Assembly: GCF_030704535.1 (NCBI RefSeq)
Contig: NC_081822.1
Location: forward strand, 10,595,001-10,659,000
Length of the DNA: 64,000 nt
Direction of reading: 5' to 3'
Origin: Vitis vinifera
Taxonomy: Eukaryota; Streptophyta; Magnoliopsida; Vitales; Vitaceae
Shown: positions 39,782-51,800 of the stretch, piece after piece
How positions within the stretch are numbered: the stretch's first letter is position 1
Layout of the letters: each line of letters begins with the position of its first letter
Program-made: the position numbers and the translations under genes
Notes under the pieces: model-generated
Told to the model about the DNA's origin: nothing
Database searches by the model: none
What the model saw: the letters and a program-made list of their open reading frames with translations, nothing else

Positions 39782-40782
39782 TCAAACTTCAAGGCAGTCC
39801 TTGATACCCTGCTCGAATTTATTAAGGGAAGATATGGTGTCCATGAGTGCATCTGCCACCTTTTGTCTGCAGCAGAAGTAAACCAGATATCAAGAAAGAA
39901 TTACAGCTAAAATATCAGATGGTCACAGCTTCAAATCGTTCACCAACTTATTGAAATATAGATATTTCAAATTCATAAGCCAGATCTATGAATTCTTCAA
40001 AAATATAGAACCGGTGATAATGCAAAACTTGATTAATTTGAACATTTGCAGGGAAGAGGGTTGAGTTTCAACTCACAGCAGAACAAGACTATCACCAAAG
40101 TGTCAACTGTGTTCTGCAAGTATGTGTGTTGGAGGGTGACTCAAAAAGATGATAAAATAGCATTAGTAGCATAGTATCATTGATGGGCAATAAAAGTCTC
40201 CAAAATTTTCCCCTAAATTAGTACTTGTCCCTGTTTCTCTAGCACCCTCCATCAAGGTAGAAATATCATGCAGCAGAAATGTGTGTTTGTCAGAAAAATG
40301 ATAACCTACATCACTCTATTCCAGCATAAGCTAAAAATGAACCCCAACCATAACATAATTGTTTCGAATCCAGTCCAGGGCCCACTGCCTCCCAATTCCC
40401 TTTTCTGTTGCCCATATCTAGAGCATTACAAGTTTGTCAAAACCAAAACTCATGTTGGGTGGAGTGGCATCTCCTGTGACATCAATAATTTGGCTCATTG
40501 CATAACTGTCTGAAGTAGCTATAAACCTAAATTTCATTGAAAACAACCACAATATGCAAAGCTCTCAAGAAGAAAAAAAAAATACTTCTGGAACTTGACA
40601 TGACATACCTCTTAGAAGCAAATTCCATATCAGTTTCATTGGTCACATCATCAAGGGAGGTAAAAGAACTACAAACATGAAACAAACATTTAACAAAAAA
40701 AAAATGAAATTAAACAGAATACAGCATTATTATTCTTGTGGGATATTCTAAATTTTTTTGCAGAAGACTAGTTTGGAACCCA

Positions 40783-40828
<46 letters not shown>

Positions 40829-42010
40829 ATGGAAGAAGAACAAATGCCTACAGAGGTATAAAAATAGTTAACCTTATAAGATCATTTAGCATAGCTTCAG
40901 CTTCCAACTTTACAGGATCCTTATCATCAAGTAATGAAGCTGCATTCTTCAAAATTAACCGGAAAGTGCAAACCTGTACATAATAGGAAATACCATTACA
41001 ATTTTACTCCATTTGCCATCTTCATTTTCTTATCACTTTTGGTTCAATGTCACAAATTCTGGTCTCAAAAAACACAATGAGAACATCCTTTGTTCCAGTT
41101 ATCCAGTGTCCAAGTATCCATTTTCATTATAAAATTGTGAAAGAGAGATCATGTAAGATCGTCTCCCTCCCTTTCTAGGTTATATCAAATGAGAAGAAGG
41201 AAAAAAACAATTGACACACCAGTTTTCCTGAAGTAAGGAGTGAAATTGGATTCCTCACAAACTTTGTCGTCCATAAGGAGAAAAGTAGCCAAATCACGAA
41301 AATAAGAAATGCTATGCAATATTGAGAACGAAGTAGAAGGAAACCTCCACTCCTGTAGTAGCTTGAAATGCAACGAAAGAATTCCTCTCTTGCGGAACAC
41401 AATCCCTAGCAGCAGATTTAAGCAGCCTCTGAACTTCTTCCAAATCCTTGTTCGGATCATTAGAACCACTCGCCGCTATCAACTCCAACCCAACTAATCA
41501 AAGAAAGTGCAAAGAGAAGTAGAATAGCATATATAAAGAGAGAGATGGGGAGAGAGATATACTGAATAAGAGATAGGCAGTGCGCAGGCTTTCACGAGAG
41601 GCGTCAACAGGTGCCAAGAGAAACTTGGAAGCCTTCCTCTTTTGCCCTTTCAGCCAATCCTTCGGTCCAGCTGGGAATTGCCAAAATGGATAAAGAAATC
41701 AGGCAAATTAGGGTTTGGGGAGAAGGAGATGAGACGAGGATGAAAAATGCGTACAGATGCCAAATGTCAATGCAGTTGCAGGGGATGAACGATGTAGACC
41801 AGGAATGAGAGCAAGGAACGAGAGCAAAGCTGCGTCTCTGCGATAGGTTTTGAATCCAAACAGAGAGCTCTGAAGCTGTTTCTGCTCTTGTTTCTGCTGA
41901 TGATGATCATCTTTCGATGAAATTGGAGACTGTGGGGGGAATAAAGCATTGGGAGAGGAGGAAAATGCGACAAGGTGAAATCCGGTAACTGCCATGGCGG
42001 AGATGACCAT
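39782..42010 (-). CDS. Unknown plastid protein with twin-arginine thylakoid signal, 252 aa
   Basis: Six exons in phase: 41755-42010, 41563-41670, 41345-41493, 40873-40973, 40609-40668 and 39782-39866. The N-terminus is Ser/Gln-rich, like a plastid transit peptide. It is followed by a twin-arginine, hydrophobic and AxA block (TYRRDAALLSFLALIPGL, then SPATALT), residues 56-82, as in thylakoid-lumen proteins exported by the Tat route. The mature part is helical: GPKDWLKGQKRKASKFLLAP, VDASRESLRTAYLLF, then a repeat-free helical region ending SSLNKFEQGIKDCLEV. I do not recognise a domain with a known activity. The ATG at 42010 is first; the ATG at 41995 (GCCATGGC context) is a stronger-looking alternative giving 247 aa. 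Confidence 0.82.
40782..40827. repeat. AAAG/AG microsatellite in intron
   Basis: AAAG units run into an uninterrupted AG run, in the intron between exons 40609-40668 and 40873-40973. Confidence 0.9.
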
Positions 42011-44733
42011 CTGCGCCTCTGCAATTGGTCTACATCCGCCACCTGTTTCAGCCGCAACCGCAAAGGAGCATCACCACCGTCAATTCAGTATTGAGGCAGG
42101 CCCACGTAATCCACTTCCTGATGTGGCGTAACAGGGTTGGGGAAGAGATTTTGATATGGATCAATGTGTGACACCCACTCATGGATCGAATTTTTATTCC
42201 ATAATAAAAATATTCTTCTTCATAACTTACTTTAGACATGATTCACTCTCACGCCAACGTCGATTTTTTTTTTCAATTTCTTGAACTTTGTTTGCTATTA
42301 AGTTAAAAAAAAAATTATATTACATATATATATAAAGATAATATTATTTATGTATATGCTTTTTCAATATTGTATAACATTAATGGAAATTTGCACACAT
42401 CTTAAAAAGTTTGAGTAAGAAGAAGTTGATGATAAAGAAATTTAATTTTTTATAAAATAGATTTTAAAGATAAAATTAAAATTTTAAATGAAATGTATTT
42501 TCCTTTTTAATTATTAAAAATAAAATAAAATAAAATATGAACATAAAGACAAATACTTGATATGATTACTTTGAAAAGGATAATTATTAATTATTAAAAA
42601 AAAAAAACGAATAATATAAATTTGTGATGAATTTGAATAGAAATAAAGAAAAAAAGTTATTTTTTCAATCAATTCTTAAATCAGATTTTGATCATCTTTT
42701 CTAAAAATTAATCAGTGATTAGTAAAATATTTTATAATATTTAATATCACGTTGGTCCTAATCCAAAAGTTATCGGAGTGATTAATTCCGAATGACATTG
42801 TCACAACTCCACGTATATAAGGAATTAAGCTATCAAACTTTCTTTAACGCAATAAATTACCGTAATGAAACCCTGAACAGTAATTCATCGTCAGCATTAT
42901 TCCATCACTTTCGACTTGTAAGTATCAAGACAAACCCAATGTGCAATTTTGCGTATGTAACTTAAAAAGAAGCTACATGGTTGGTTGGGAAAGAAATAAG
43001 TAAACGACAAACATTTAGATATATTCCACGTGAAGTCCACTGGACTCCAGATAAACTCCACATCATCCCACCCTTTTTCCACCAAAAAAAAAAAGTAGTT
43101 GTATCCAACTATATCGTAGACAATCAAAACCAGACCGTGGAAAAAAAATCTGGTGAACAGCAACTCTACCTGTAGAACCGTTGGGCATTTTGACTTGGAG
43201 GAGGAACAATAATTTCCGCCTGCATCTGAAGGGCCGCCAAAGCCAAGATTTCTCATAAAGGGGAAATTAAGAGTCTTGCAACGGTTATGAATCATGATTA
43301 CGGTGTTTCATTGTCCAAGGAAATGCATTTTGTTGTTGACTCACACTGATTTGGAGACAGGAGTCGGCGGCCTTCTACAATCCACGGCCCCATCCACCGC
43401 CGCCCCGCCCCCAAGTTCCCTATGGTTGTGAGGTAATTTTCCTTTTATTTTCATTATATGCTTTTTGATGCAAGGGCAAGCCACAATTATTCCCGTGGTT
43501 CACGTGTCAAAAATGACATGGACCGTCAAAAATTAAATAATTAATTAAGGTCAGTTTCATGTTTTATGGCAAATTAATCTAAATATTATATAATATTTTT
43601 CATTTGACCCCATGATGTAAAAAAATATATTATTGGTCTACGCCTAATAATGTTATTTTCTACTACTTTCTTTGAGTAAATTACGAATACATCTATAATA
43701 AGACTTGTTCGAATAAGTTTTTTCAGATATGTTTTTAATTGATTATTAAAATAAAAAAATATGATAATTTTTTAAGATAATATATTATATTATATTTTTA
43801 ATAACACATCTCATATCATGATTATATAAAAATTTAATTATATTTATTTTTATAACTTTTTATTACGCATGCATATGTTGCCAACAAACCTAACTTATTC
43901 TATTTTTCCATTCACGCATCAGTCAAACCAATGATTGAGGAACAGGTTGGAAGGATTCACTGATTCCAAGCTTGAATTTGAGCTTCTAAAACGAAGAGTC
44001 TGCCTTTTTTTTTTCCCCCATTGTGCACACAAGTGCTGGAATCAAATTCCTTCTTGATTCACAAATACCTTATCTGCCAGTTCTGATTAATTATTTGATT
44101 TGATTTGATGTTGACTGATTGGGTGAAGCACATGGTCCCCGAAGCCATTACATAATAATAATAATATAAAAAAATTGGGTGCGCCAAAAACGTGTCCCAA
44201 AAAGTTGGCGGTTCTTCAGTTGTGTAAAAAGCAAAAAAGGGGAAAAAAAAAAAAAAAAAAAACGTTTCGTATGAAGCATGAGGTAATTAATTGAAGAGAT
44301 CTGAAATCCATGTAGATGACTTAGATGAGCAGCGGCACCACCGGCAAAAGTTATCCATGAAGAGAGTCGTAGTCAGATTCAGATGTGAGGGAAACGCAAC
44401 ACACGTGGCGGCAGAACGTCTGAGCCTTAAAAAACTACCACCCACATCCACCACCACTCTCCACCTCCCAACCTTCAACATTCCTCTTTCCCTAAACCCC
44501 AATTTTTTGCTGGAATCGGTGGGCACCAGGAATAAGTTTCTATTCCCGAAATGGATAATCCAACCCGGAATAGGAATAATCTCGGGCGCCATTCCATGCC
44601 CAAGAACGTAATAAAGCAATAGATGTCTCCTCCAGCTGCTTCCACCACTTGTCATCGCACATTGACAACTACTGCTACTCCTCCTCTCCCAGAATCCGAT
44701 TCGTTCTTTCACCCACCACCACTCCCCATATGT
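42011..44733. other. Intergenic DNA between divergent genes
   Basis: It holds the promoter of the plastid protein gene on the left. The rest is AT-rich (42240-42760, 43540-43880) with no supported gene or repeat family. Confidence 0.5.
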
Positions 44734-44743
44734 CTATTTAAAT
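44734..44743 (+). promoter_or_regulatory. TATA-like element of the 5'-nucleotidase gene
   Basis: CTATTTAAAT is followed after about 30 bp by a strongly C/T-rich tract (44768-44880), as in plant 5' leaders, and then by a donor GGAG/GTCTGT at 44890. If this TATA is used, exon 1 is non-coding and translation starts at 45824. Confidence 0.45.
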
Positions 44744-45823
44744 CCACCATGCGAATTCCCAAGAAACCCGTTTCCTTTTGCCTCTCTTTCTTTTCTTCTC
44801 AGCTTTCCCACCCTTTCTGCCCCCGGATTACATTTCTCACACCTTCTTCTCTCCTTTTTTCCCCAAAAGGAAAGGCTACTACTCCCGGAGGTCTGTACCT
44901 CTCTTCCATCTCTCTTTTCCACTGTTTCTTACAATGTTTTTTTATTCGGTTTTTTTGTTTGATGAATTCCATGATTTGGTTCGATTAGAGTATGAATGCG
45001 TAGATATATATTTTCCTTTTTTGTTTTTTTGGAATTTGAGTTTGAATTTGGATTAACTGATTGGTGCGATGTGGAGATGATACTGAATAGTGTACGTTGT
45101 AGGATGTATGATATGAACTGGTTCGAAATTGAGAGTAAACATGTGTTGTTTACTTGGGAAATTGGATTTTTAGGTGTTTCTTGGAGTGAACCTGGGAGGA
45201 TTCTTAAAGTTGGAAGATAAAGTGGGCCCCTGAGTGACAGTAGAGGTAAGTCGTCAAGGTTCTGCTCGTAGGAAAGGATTTTTCATTCTTTTTCTTTTGG
45301 ATTCTAAGGAAGAAGATAGCTTTTTCACTTTAAGCATGTAGACCATTGTTGGATTTCTGTTCATTGTGTTAGATAGGGCAAACTGTAGGAAAATGGATCT
45401 CAGTAAGCAGTGGGAATTCTCAAATCTATTATGGCATTGGATAAGAAATAGCACATGACAGGGAGGAGAAAAAATTAGGAGCTTCTTTGATATATAGTAA
45501 TTTTAACCAAATTAATTTGGTAGCCTATATGAAAAAGGAGAGCTTACCTTTTCTTTTTATTTTGATTTTGTTCTTTGTGTAAAGCGGACCAGCCACTTAC
45601 TAGAAGTGAATTCTTTGGCAAACCACTTGAATAGCAACCTTATCTGAAGTTTGGACTAAATATAATGTTTCTAAAACGTGTAAATTAGGCAAAATGATAA
45701 TTATTATTATTATTTTTTTAAAGTTGTGCGATCCTCTGTGATTCTCAATGAATATTCGAGGGTAATACTGATACCTGTTGCCGGACATTAGCAGGTTCCA
45801 GTCAGCTTCACACCAATTGCACA

Positions 45824-48800
45824 ATGGGAGGGAACCACAAGAGTGTGGATGATGTAACGTTGCAGTTTCAACATACAGTTTGCAGTAATGATGGGCAAGG
45901 CCCCTTTATTTGGTCTTCTCCGGAAGGGGGTTGTCAAATTGATATAGGGAAAAAAATCTTCTGCAACAGATCTTTAAATATGAAGAATATTGTTGCTGTT
46001 GGGTTTGATATGGATTACACTTTGGCTCAATATATGCCTGAAACTTTTGAATCCCTTGCTTATGAAGGCACAATCAGAAAGCTAGTGTATGATTTGGGAT
46101 ACCCTCGTGAGGTATGTCTGCAACTACGCATTTTACTTGCATGCATGCATGTTGTTTATTTATTTATTTTTAATTCCTTTTGTATCCTGTGTTTTAATTA
46201 TTTTTTTCCTTAAAAAGGTTATATTGACTGTGATACTTACAATTCGAAGCAATAATCAGCAAGATTCATTAAAAGACTTGTTTTTGTGTAGTTGCTGGAA
46301 TGGACCTTTGATTGGAAGTACATGGTCAGAGGCTTGGTTCTTGATAAAAAGAGAGGCAACATTTTGAAGGTTATTGTTCTTTTAGTGAAAAGTTCTTTGT
46401 AGTTCTATTAAAGAATTTCAGGATTTTGTTGATGGTTGTGTGTTTGACAGATGGATAGACACAAATATGTTAAGGTAGCCTATCATGGATTTAGAGAGAT
46501 GTCAAAGGAAGATAAAGTTGGGACGTACGGAAATACTTTGATACGAGATTCTTTTGATGAGCCTGACTATGCACTTATTGACACCCTTTTTTCGCTAGCA
46601 GAAGCGTACTTGTTTGCCCAACTCGTTGACTTCAGGGATAAGTATCCTTCAAAAGTTCCAGATGGTGCCGAGTGAGAGCACTATCCATCATATTTTTTGT
46701 TGTTTTGTTTAAAACATTTTTATACATGTTAAGATGATGTATAAGTTTTTATTCATTTACTTGCTGCTTTATCAATGCTTTATGAAATATGTTTTCAGCT
46801 ACTCTCGTATGTATAAGGATGTTCGAGCTGCAGTTGACTTGTGCCATCGTGATGGGACTTTGAAGAAAATGGTTGCAAAAGATCCTAAAAAGTAAGAAAG
46901 AAAGTTGACTTGCTACTTTTTATCGAGGAATTTCCAGATAACTTCCCATGAACCTTTGATTTTATCCAACAGAATGTGATCAACTTAGGGCCAGATTTGT
47001 TTCCTTAATGTTTTATAAGGGATCTGTGAGTTACAGACATCTTTAGATTTGTTGAGATGTTTGGATTTACCAAGTGAGCCAATGTTCACTGGTTTCATCC
47101 TGAACCTTTTGATGAGTATTTTTGTTTGAGGCCTACATGAAAAGTTCTTTGGCTCCATTTTAACAGATCTCTTGCTTGGGTTTTTTGCGTGTTGCCCAGA
47201 AACCATGCCTGCCACCCCTCCCTCCTGCCTTCCTTTGAAAACCACAAACCATAGACTAGTGTAGAACTCTTTGGTCATTAGTTTGAATGTTTTTTAAAAT
47301 TCATTGTTATCCATTTTCCCCCTTCATCTCTGTAAGCATGGTTATATTGGGATATAGTAATCTGCACAGTTGGTGATATTTCATGTGACACGTGAAATTG
47401 CAAGCATGTTCCATTAAACTATGAAGATTCTAGCTAACGGATGTGGAAGTTTTTTTGACAACATGGAAGCAATTCAAACGACATTTTATGCTTGATGGGG
47501 TCATTTGAATTTGACCTTGTATTGACTTGGTGTCTTTTCAGTTAAAGAGGCTAGGAATGAACTTGCAACATTTTGGGCTTGTTTGAGGTATCTTGTTAGC
47601 CGAGGACAACCCACTTTTATGGTAAATCTCCTAGATGTACCATAAAAAGTCTTAGGTGGTGTTTGTTTTTTTGGCTTTTTACTGAAAACCATTTAGTTTT
47701 AGAATTTAGGTTGTTTGTTTTTTTACTTTTTCATGACTTATTATAAACTTTTTACTAAATAGAAAAAGCCAAAATATGTGGCTTTTTCTAAATAGAACAA
47801 ATAACACAATGGTTTTTTTTTTTTTTTTTTTTACTTTTTAATACTTAATAGAAATAAAATACTACAAAAACAAACAACCTAATATTTAATACTATTAAGT
47901 ATTAAGATTCTATTTAGAATTAAGTAAAAAAACAAACACCACCTTAGATTTCTGCTGTTATATTTGAGATTTAACAATTTTTAACCCTCTCAAACGTTGC
48001 CAATCAGCCCTTAATGTAAGGGTTCTTAATAGGAGCACCTAGATGTAGGTGCATGAACCAATGGGATGACTACACCGCATTGGACCTCTAGATCATGTCA
48101 ACATGTATTGCACCAAATTTTACACAAGTCTTGTGGCTATTGGTGGACTCACTATCTTTTGACCTAAAGTGAATGGTCCACCAAATGTTTTCCTTGTGCT
48201 TCAATAAGCCTCAAACTTTGTCCGAAACTACCCTCAAACCATACCATGTGCTTAGCGGCCTGAGGCCCAAGCCTATCATCATGATACATCACAAATCTTT
48301 GATTATACCAAAATAATAGCAGTTATTGTGATGGGTGGTGTTGAACATTTTTAGTACAACAAAAGTGAAATGATTGTATTTTTATTATTCCTGGCTGAGG
48401 AAGAGTTACAGGGTGTAAAACAAAAAAATATGCTGATTCGGGCTGGGAATACTGTAAGTAATGATTATTCAGCTGTAAAAGTGAGTAGATGGAAATTTTG
48501 GCAGCTTATGAATGCATTTAAAATGCTCAGATAGCTTCAATATCAGAAGGATATTCTAGTAGTGTTTCCAATATCATCTTTTGTTGTAAGGTTCATCATA
48601 TATATTCTCTGATATTATGTTTTTATCTAGAAAAATGTCATTGTGATTATATTTGATATCCAGGCTGTTTTTATGTTCTATAAGATAGGCAGTAAAAATT
48701 CTTTAAATCTGGATGTTAAGTGTAAGTTTTTCAAGTTTGGAGCTTTGATAGTTTTACTTGATCTTTTATGTTATCTGATTAAAAACTTTCTACACCATAT

Positions 48801-51800
48801 TATGAATATATTTCTACTCAAGTTTGGAGTTTTGATGGTTTTACTTGATCTTCTATGCTATCTGATTAAAAACTTTTTAAAATCAGACCATGAAAATATT
48901 GCTGTCACTGATTATCGACAAATTTTAATTAGTTTCATCAACATCATTTTCAAATGTTTTTTGCGATGTTCATTTATTAGGTATATTAATGATGATACCT
49001 CAATAGTGCCCATGATGAAGATGCTTAGAGATTCTGGCCGTTCAACATTCTTAGTGACAAATAGGTATAAATGTTTTTCTTAAATTGTTTTTTTTTTTAA
49101 AAAAAAATTGAAGACAGTAATGAAATATTTGATGAGTGGATGATTTCATTATCCTCTAATGTCATTTAGTTTGCTTAATTATCTTGCTGGTTGTAGTTTA
49201 TGGGACTATACAAATATCGTGATGAATTTCCTTTGTGGCCCCCGGATGTTGGATGGTAGCGCCTCTTCCAATTTTGACTGGCTTCAGTACTTTGATGTTG
49301 TCATTACTGGCAGGTGATGTTCTTTCGTTAAAGATCATAACATTTAACAGAATATGTATGGTTTCTTTTATTTTTTTCAATAACCAAACTTGACAACAAG
49401 GTTAGCATCATATTTCTCTGTTTCTTTGAATCTCAAATTTTTCTGTAGTATGGCTCTTTTAATTTCTTTTTTCCTCTGTATCTTTGAATCCCAATTTTTG
49501 ATGTAGTATTGTTCTTTTAACATTTCACCTATAAAGTCCAATCAAAAGTAATTCTAGAAGAATGCATTTTATAATCACCATATCCAATAAATGACTAAAC
49601 CTAATCTAGCATTAAGTGATCAAAACTGATTTGTGCTGTTAACTTAATTGTAATAATCCAGTGCTTATATGATTCATAATATTTCCAAATATATTATAAT
49701 ATATGATTTGGTGATTTAAAAACATTCTTTGATAACACCTTTTGCATACTTTTTTGGCTTGTCCTTTGACATTTAACATGAGAAGCAACTATTCATGCAG
49801 TGCAAAACCAAGTTTTTTCCATGATGACAATCGCGCCAATCTTTTTGAGGTTGAACCTGAGTCGGGAATGCTACTTAACACTGATAATGGCACTCCTATG
49901 CCACAGGTTTCCATAAAAATTTCCTTTGTTGTGTAGTTTATGACATCCTTATATAATTTTTTTGGATCCTTCTACTAGTTCATTTGTTTGATATTAAGTA
50001 GGTGGGAAACACATCACCAAGATTCCCATTGAAGGGGCTGAAAAAGACATGTAGAGTCTTCCAGGTACCATTGTTGAATCATTTTGATAGACCTGTCAAA
50101 TAGATCACATGCTTTCTATTTTGGATTCCTCTTATATGATTGTTAAAATAATTTTGACCACTAAACAAATATGATATGATACCTAAATTTATAATAATGT
50201 TGCAGGGAGGCAGTGTTGGTCATTTGCACAAACTACTTTCAATTGAGTCAAGTTCACAGGTGAAATTTTACTTGGTCTATTTAGTTCTGTCAAAACTTGG
50301 TTAAAATTCTGAGTGTTTTTAATAGTTGCCCTTTCTGAATGTCTAACTATTAGATTCTACTATGTTGTCCATTTCTAGTAGGTTCTTTATGTTGGGGATC
50401 ATATCTATGGGGATATATTGCGCAGCAAAAAAGTTCTGGGTATATCCTTTATATCTCTATACTTTTTCTTTTCCTATCTAATTTAGAATAGGGGTTTTGT
50501 TGAGAGACCTTGAATTGATGCCAAGTAAGCCTTAAATGAGATTATATCTAGGTCTTATAATGTATACCTGTGAAACTTTGAATTGATGTAAAGCAAGCAA
50601 CTTTCCAGTTTTAGCTTAAAATGTAGTTCTGTGCAGTGCGGTCTAAGTTGTTAAAATCAGAAAGATCATCTAGTTTTAATTTTGTTCTTTTTGGGTGGGA
50701 GCTTTATTAAATTAGAATAAATCTTCAATAATTTATGGAGTGATCTTTAACAGACAGTTTCAGGCATGGAATATATTGGTGTTCCTTATTTAGCTACCAC
50801 TGATGATATTATCATGATTATGATATTGGGCATTGTCATCAAAATTTTGTTATGCATTCATTCTCTTATAATTGTGGTTTGTTTCTTGTCCTTTTGAGCA
50901 GGCTGGAGAACAATGCTGGTTGTTCCGGAGCTCGAGAGAGAGGTTGAACTCCTCTGGGAATTGAGGGATACCAGAAAGGTGTTGATGAAATCTCTACTTT
51001 CAAATGATGTCTCAGTATTTGGTGCTTTGAAATTATTAAATTGATTGATTTTGAAAAATTTTCTGTATCTCATTCTAGTAGTGCACTTGATGATCCTCTG
51101 GGTTAGTGTGTTCATTCAAGAGGGTCACTTTGCATAAGTCGCATTTGAGCAAAAAGGATGATCTCGTATTTTCATAGTTGAAAGTCATAAAAACTGACAC
51201 ATTGAATGAGCAAATGAAGGTTGTTTTATTTTTCCAAGTAAATTTTTCTTACAGTAATTAATCATGCTAGCCCCCAATGGCATTATCATGCTACTAGGAA
51301 GGAAATAATTATTCTATGGGTTGTTTTCTTTTATAATAGTGTTGTTCTATATTCTGAAACACCCATGTTTGCTTTCCTCTCTGTGATGTAAATAAATGGT
51401 TTTCCACAGCAACTTCGATTGTTAAGGAATGAGCGAGATCTCATTGAAGACAAAATACATCATTTGAAGTGGTCTCTCAAGTACGTATTTATCATGCATT
51501 TCCACATTTTATGTACAAATGTTTTACAGTTTGAGTATGGCCTCCTCCTGTGACTAGGAAATCCTTTTCCCCATCTCCCGATGGCCATTTTTTTTCTTCT
51601 TTTCAAATGCATGCCAACTGTATGAAATTACGAAAGCATTTATTTTCATTATATATCTTTGTTTCATCCACTCTATTCTCCATATGGTGCTAGATGGAAG
51701 GGCACACTAGATTCTTGTGACATGTTGTCAAAGCGAACTTGTATTTGGGTAAATTCTATCAAACTAATCTTAATTTTAAAATGGAAGCAGAAGCAAAATA

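Noticed and set aside
46985-47278. 97-residue minus-strand frame inside the nucleotidase intron
   Set aside because: No recognisable domain and no sign of splicing; chance frame.
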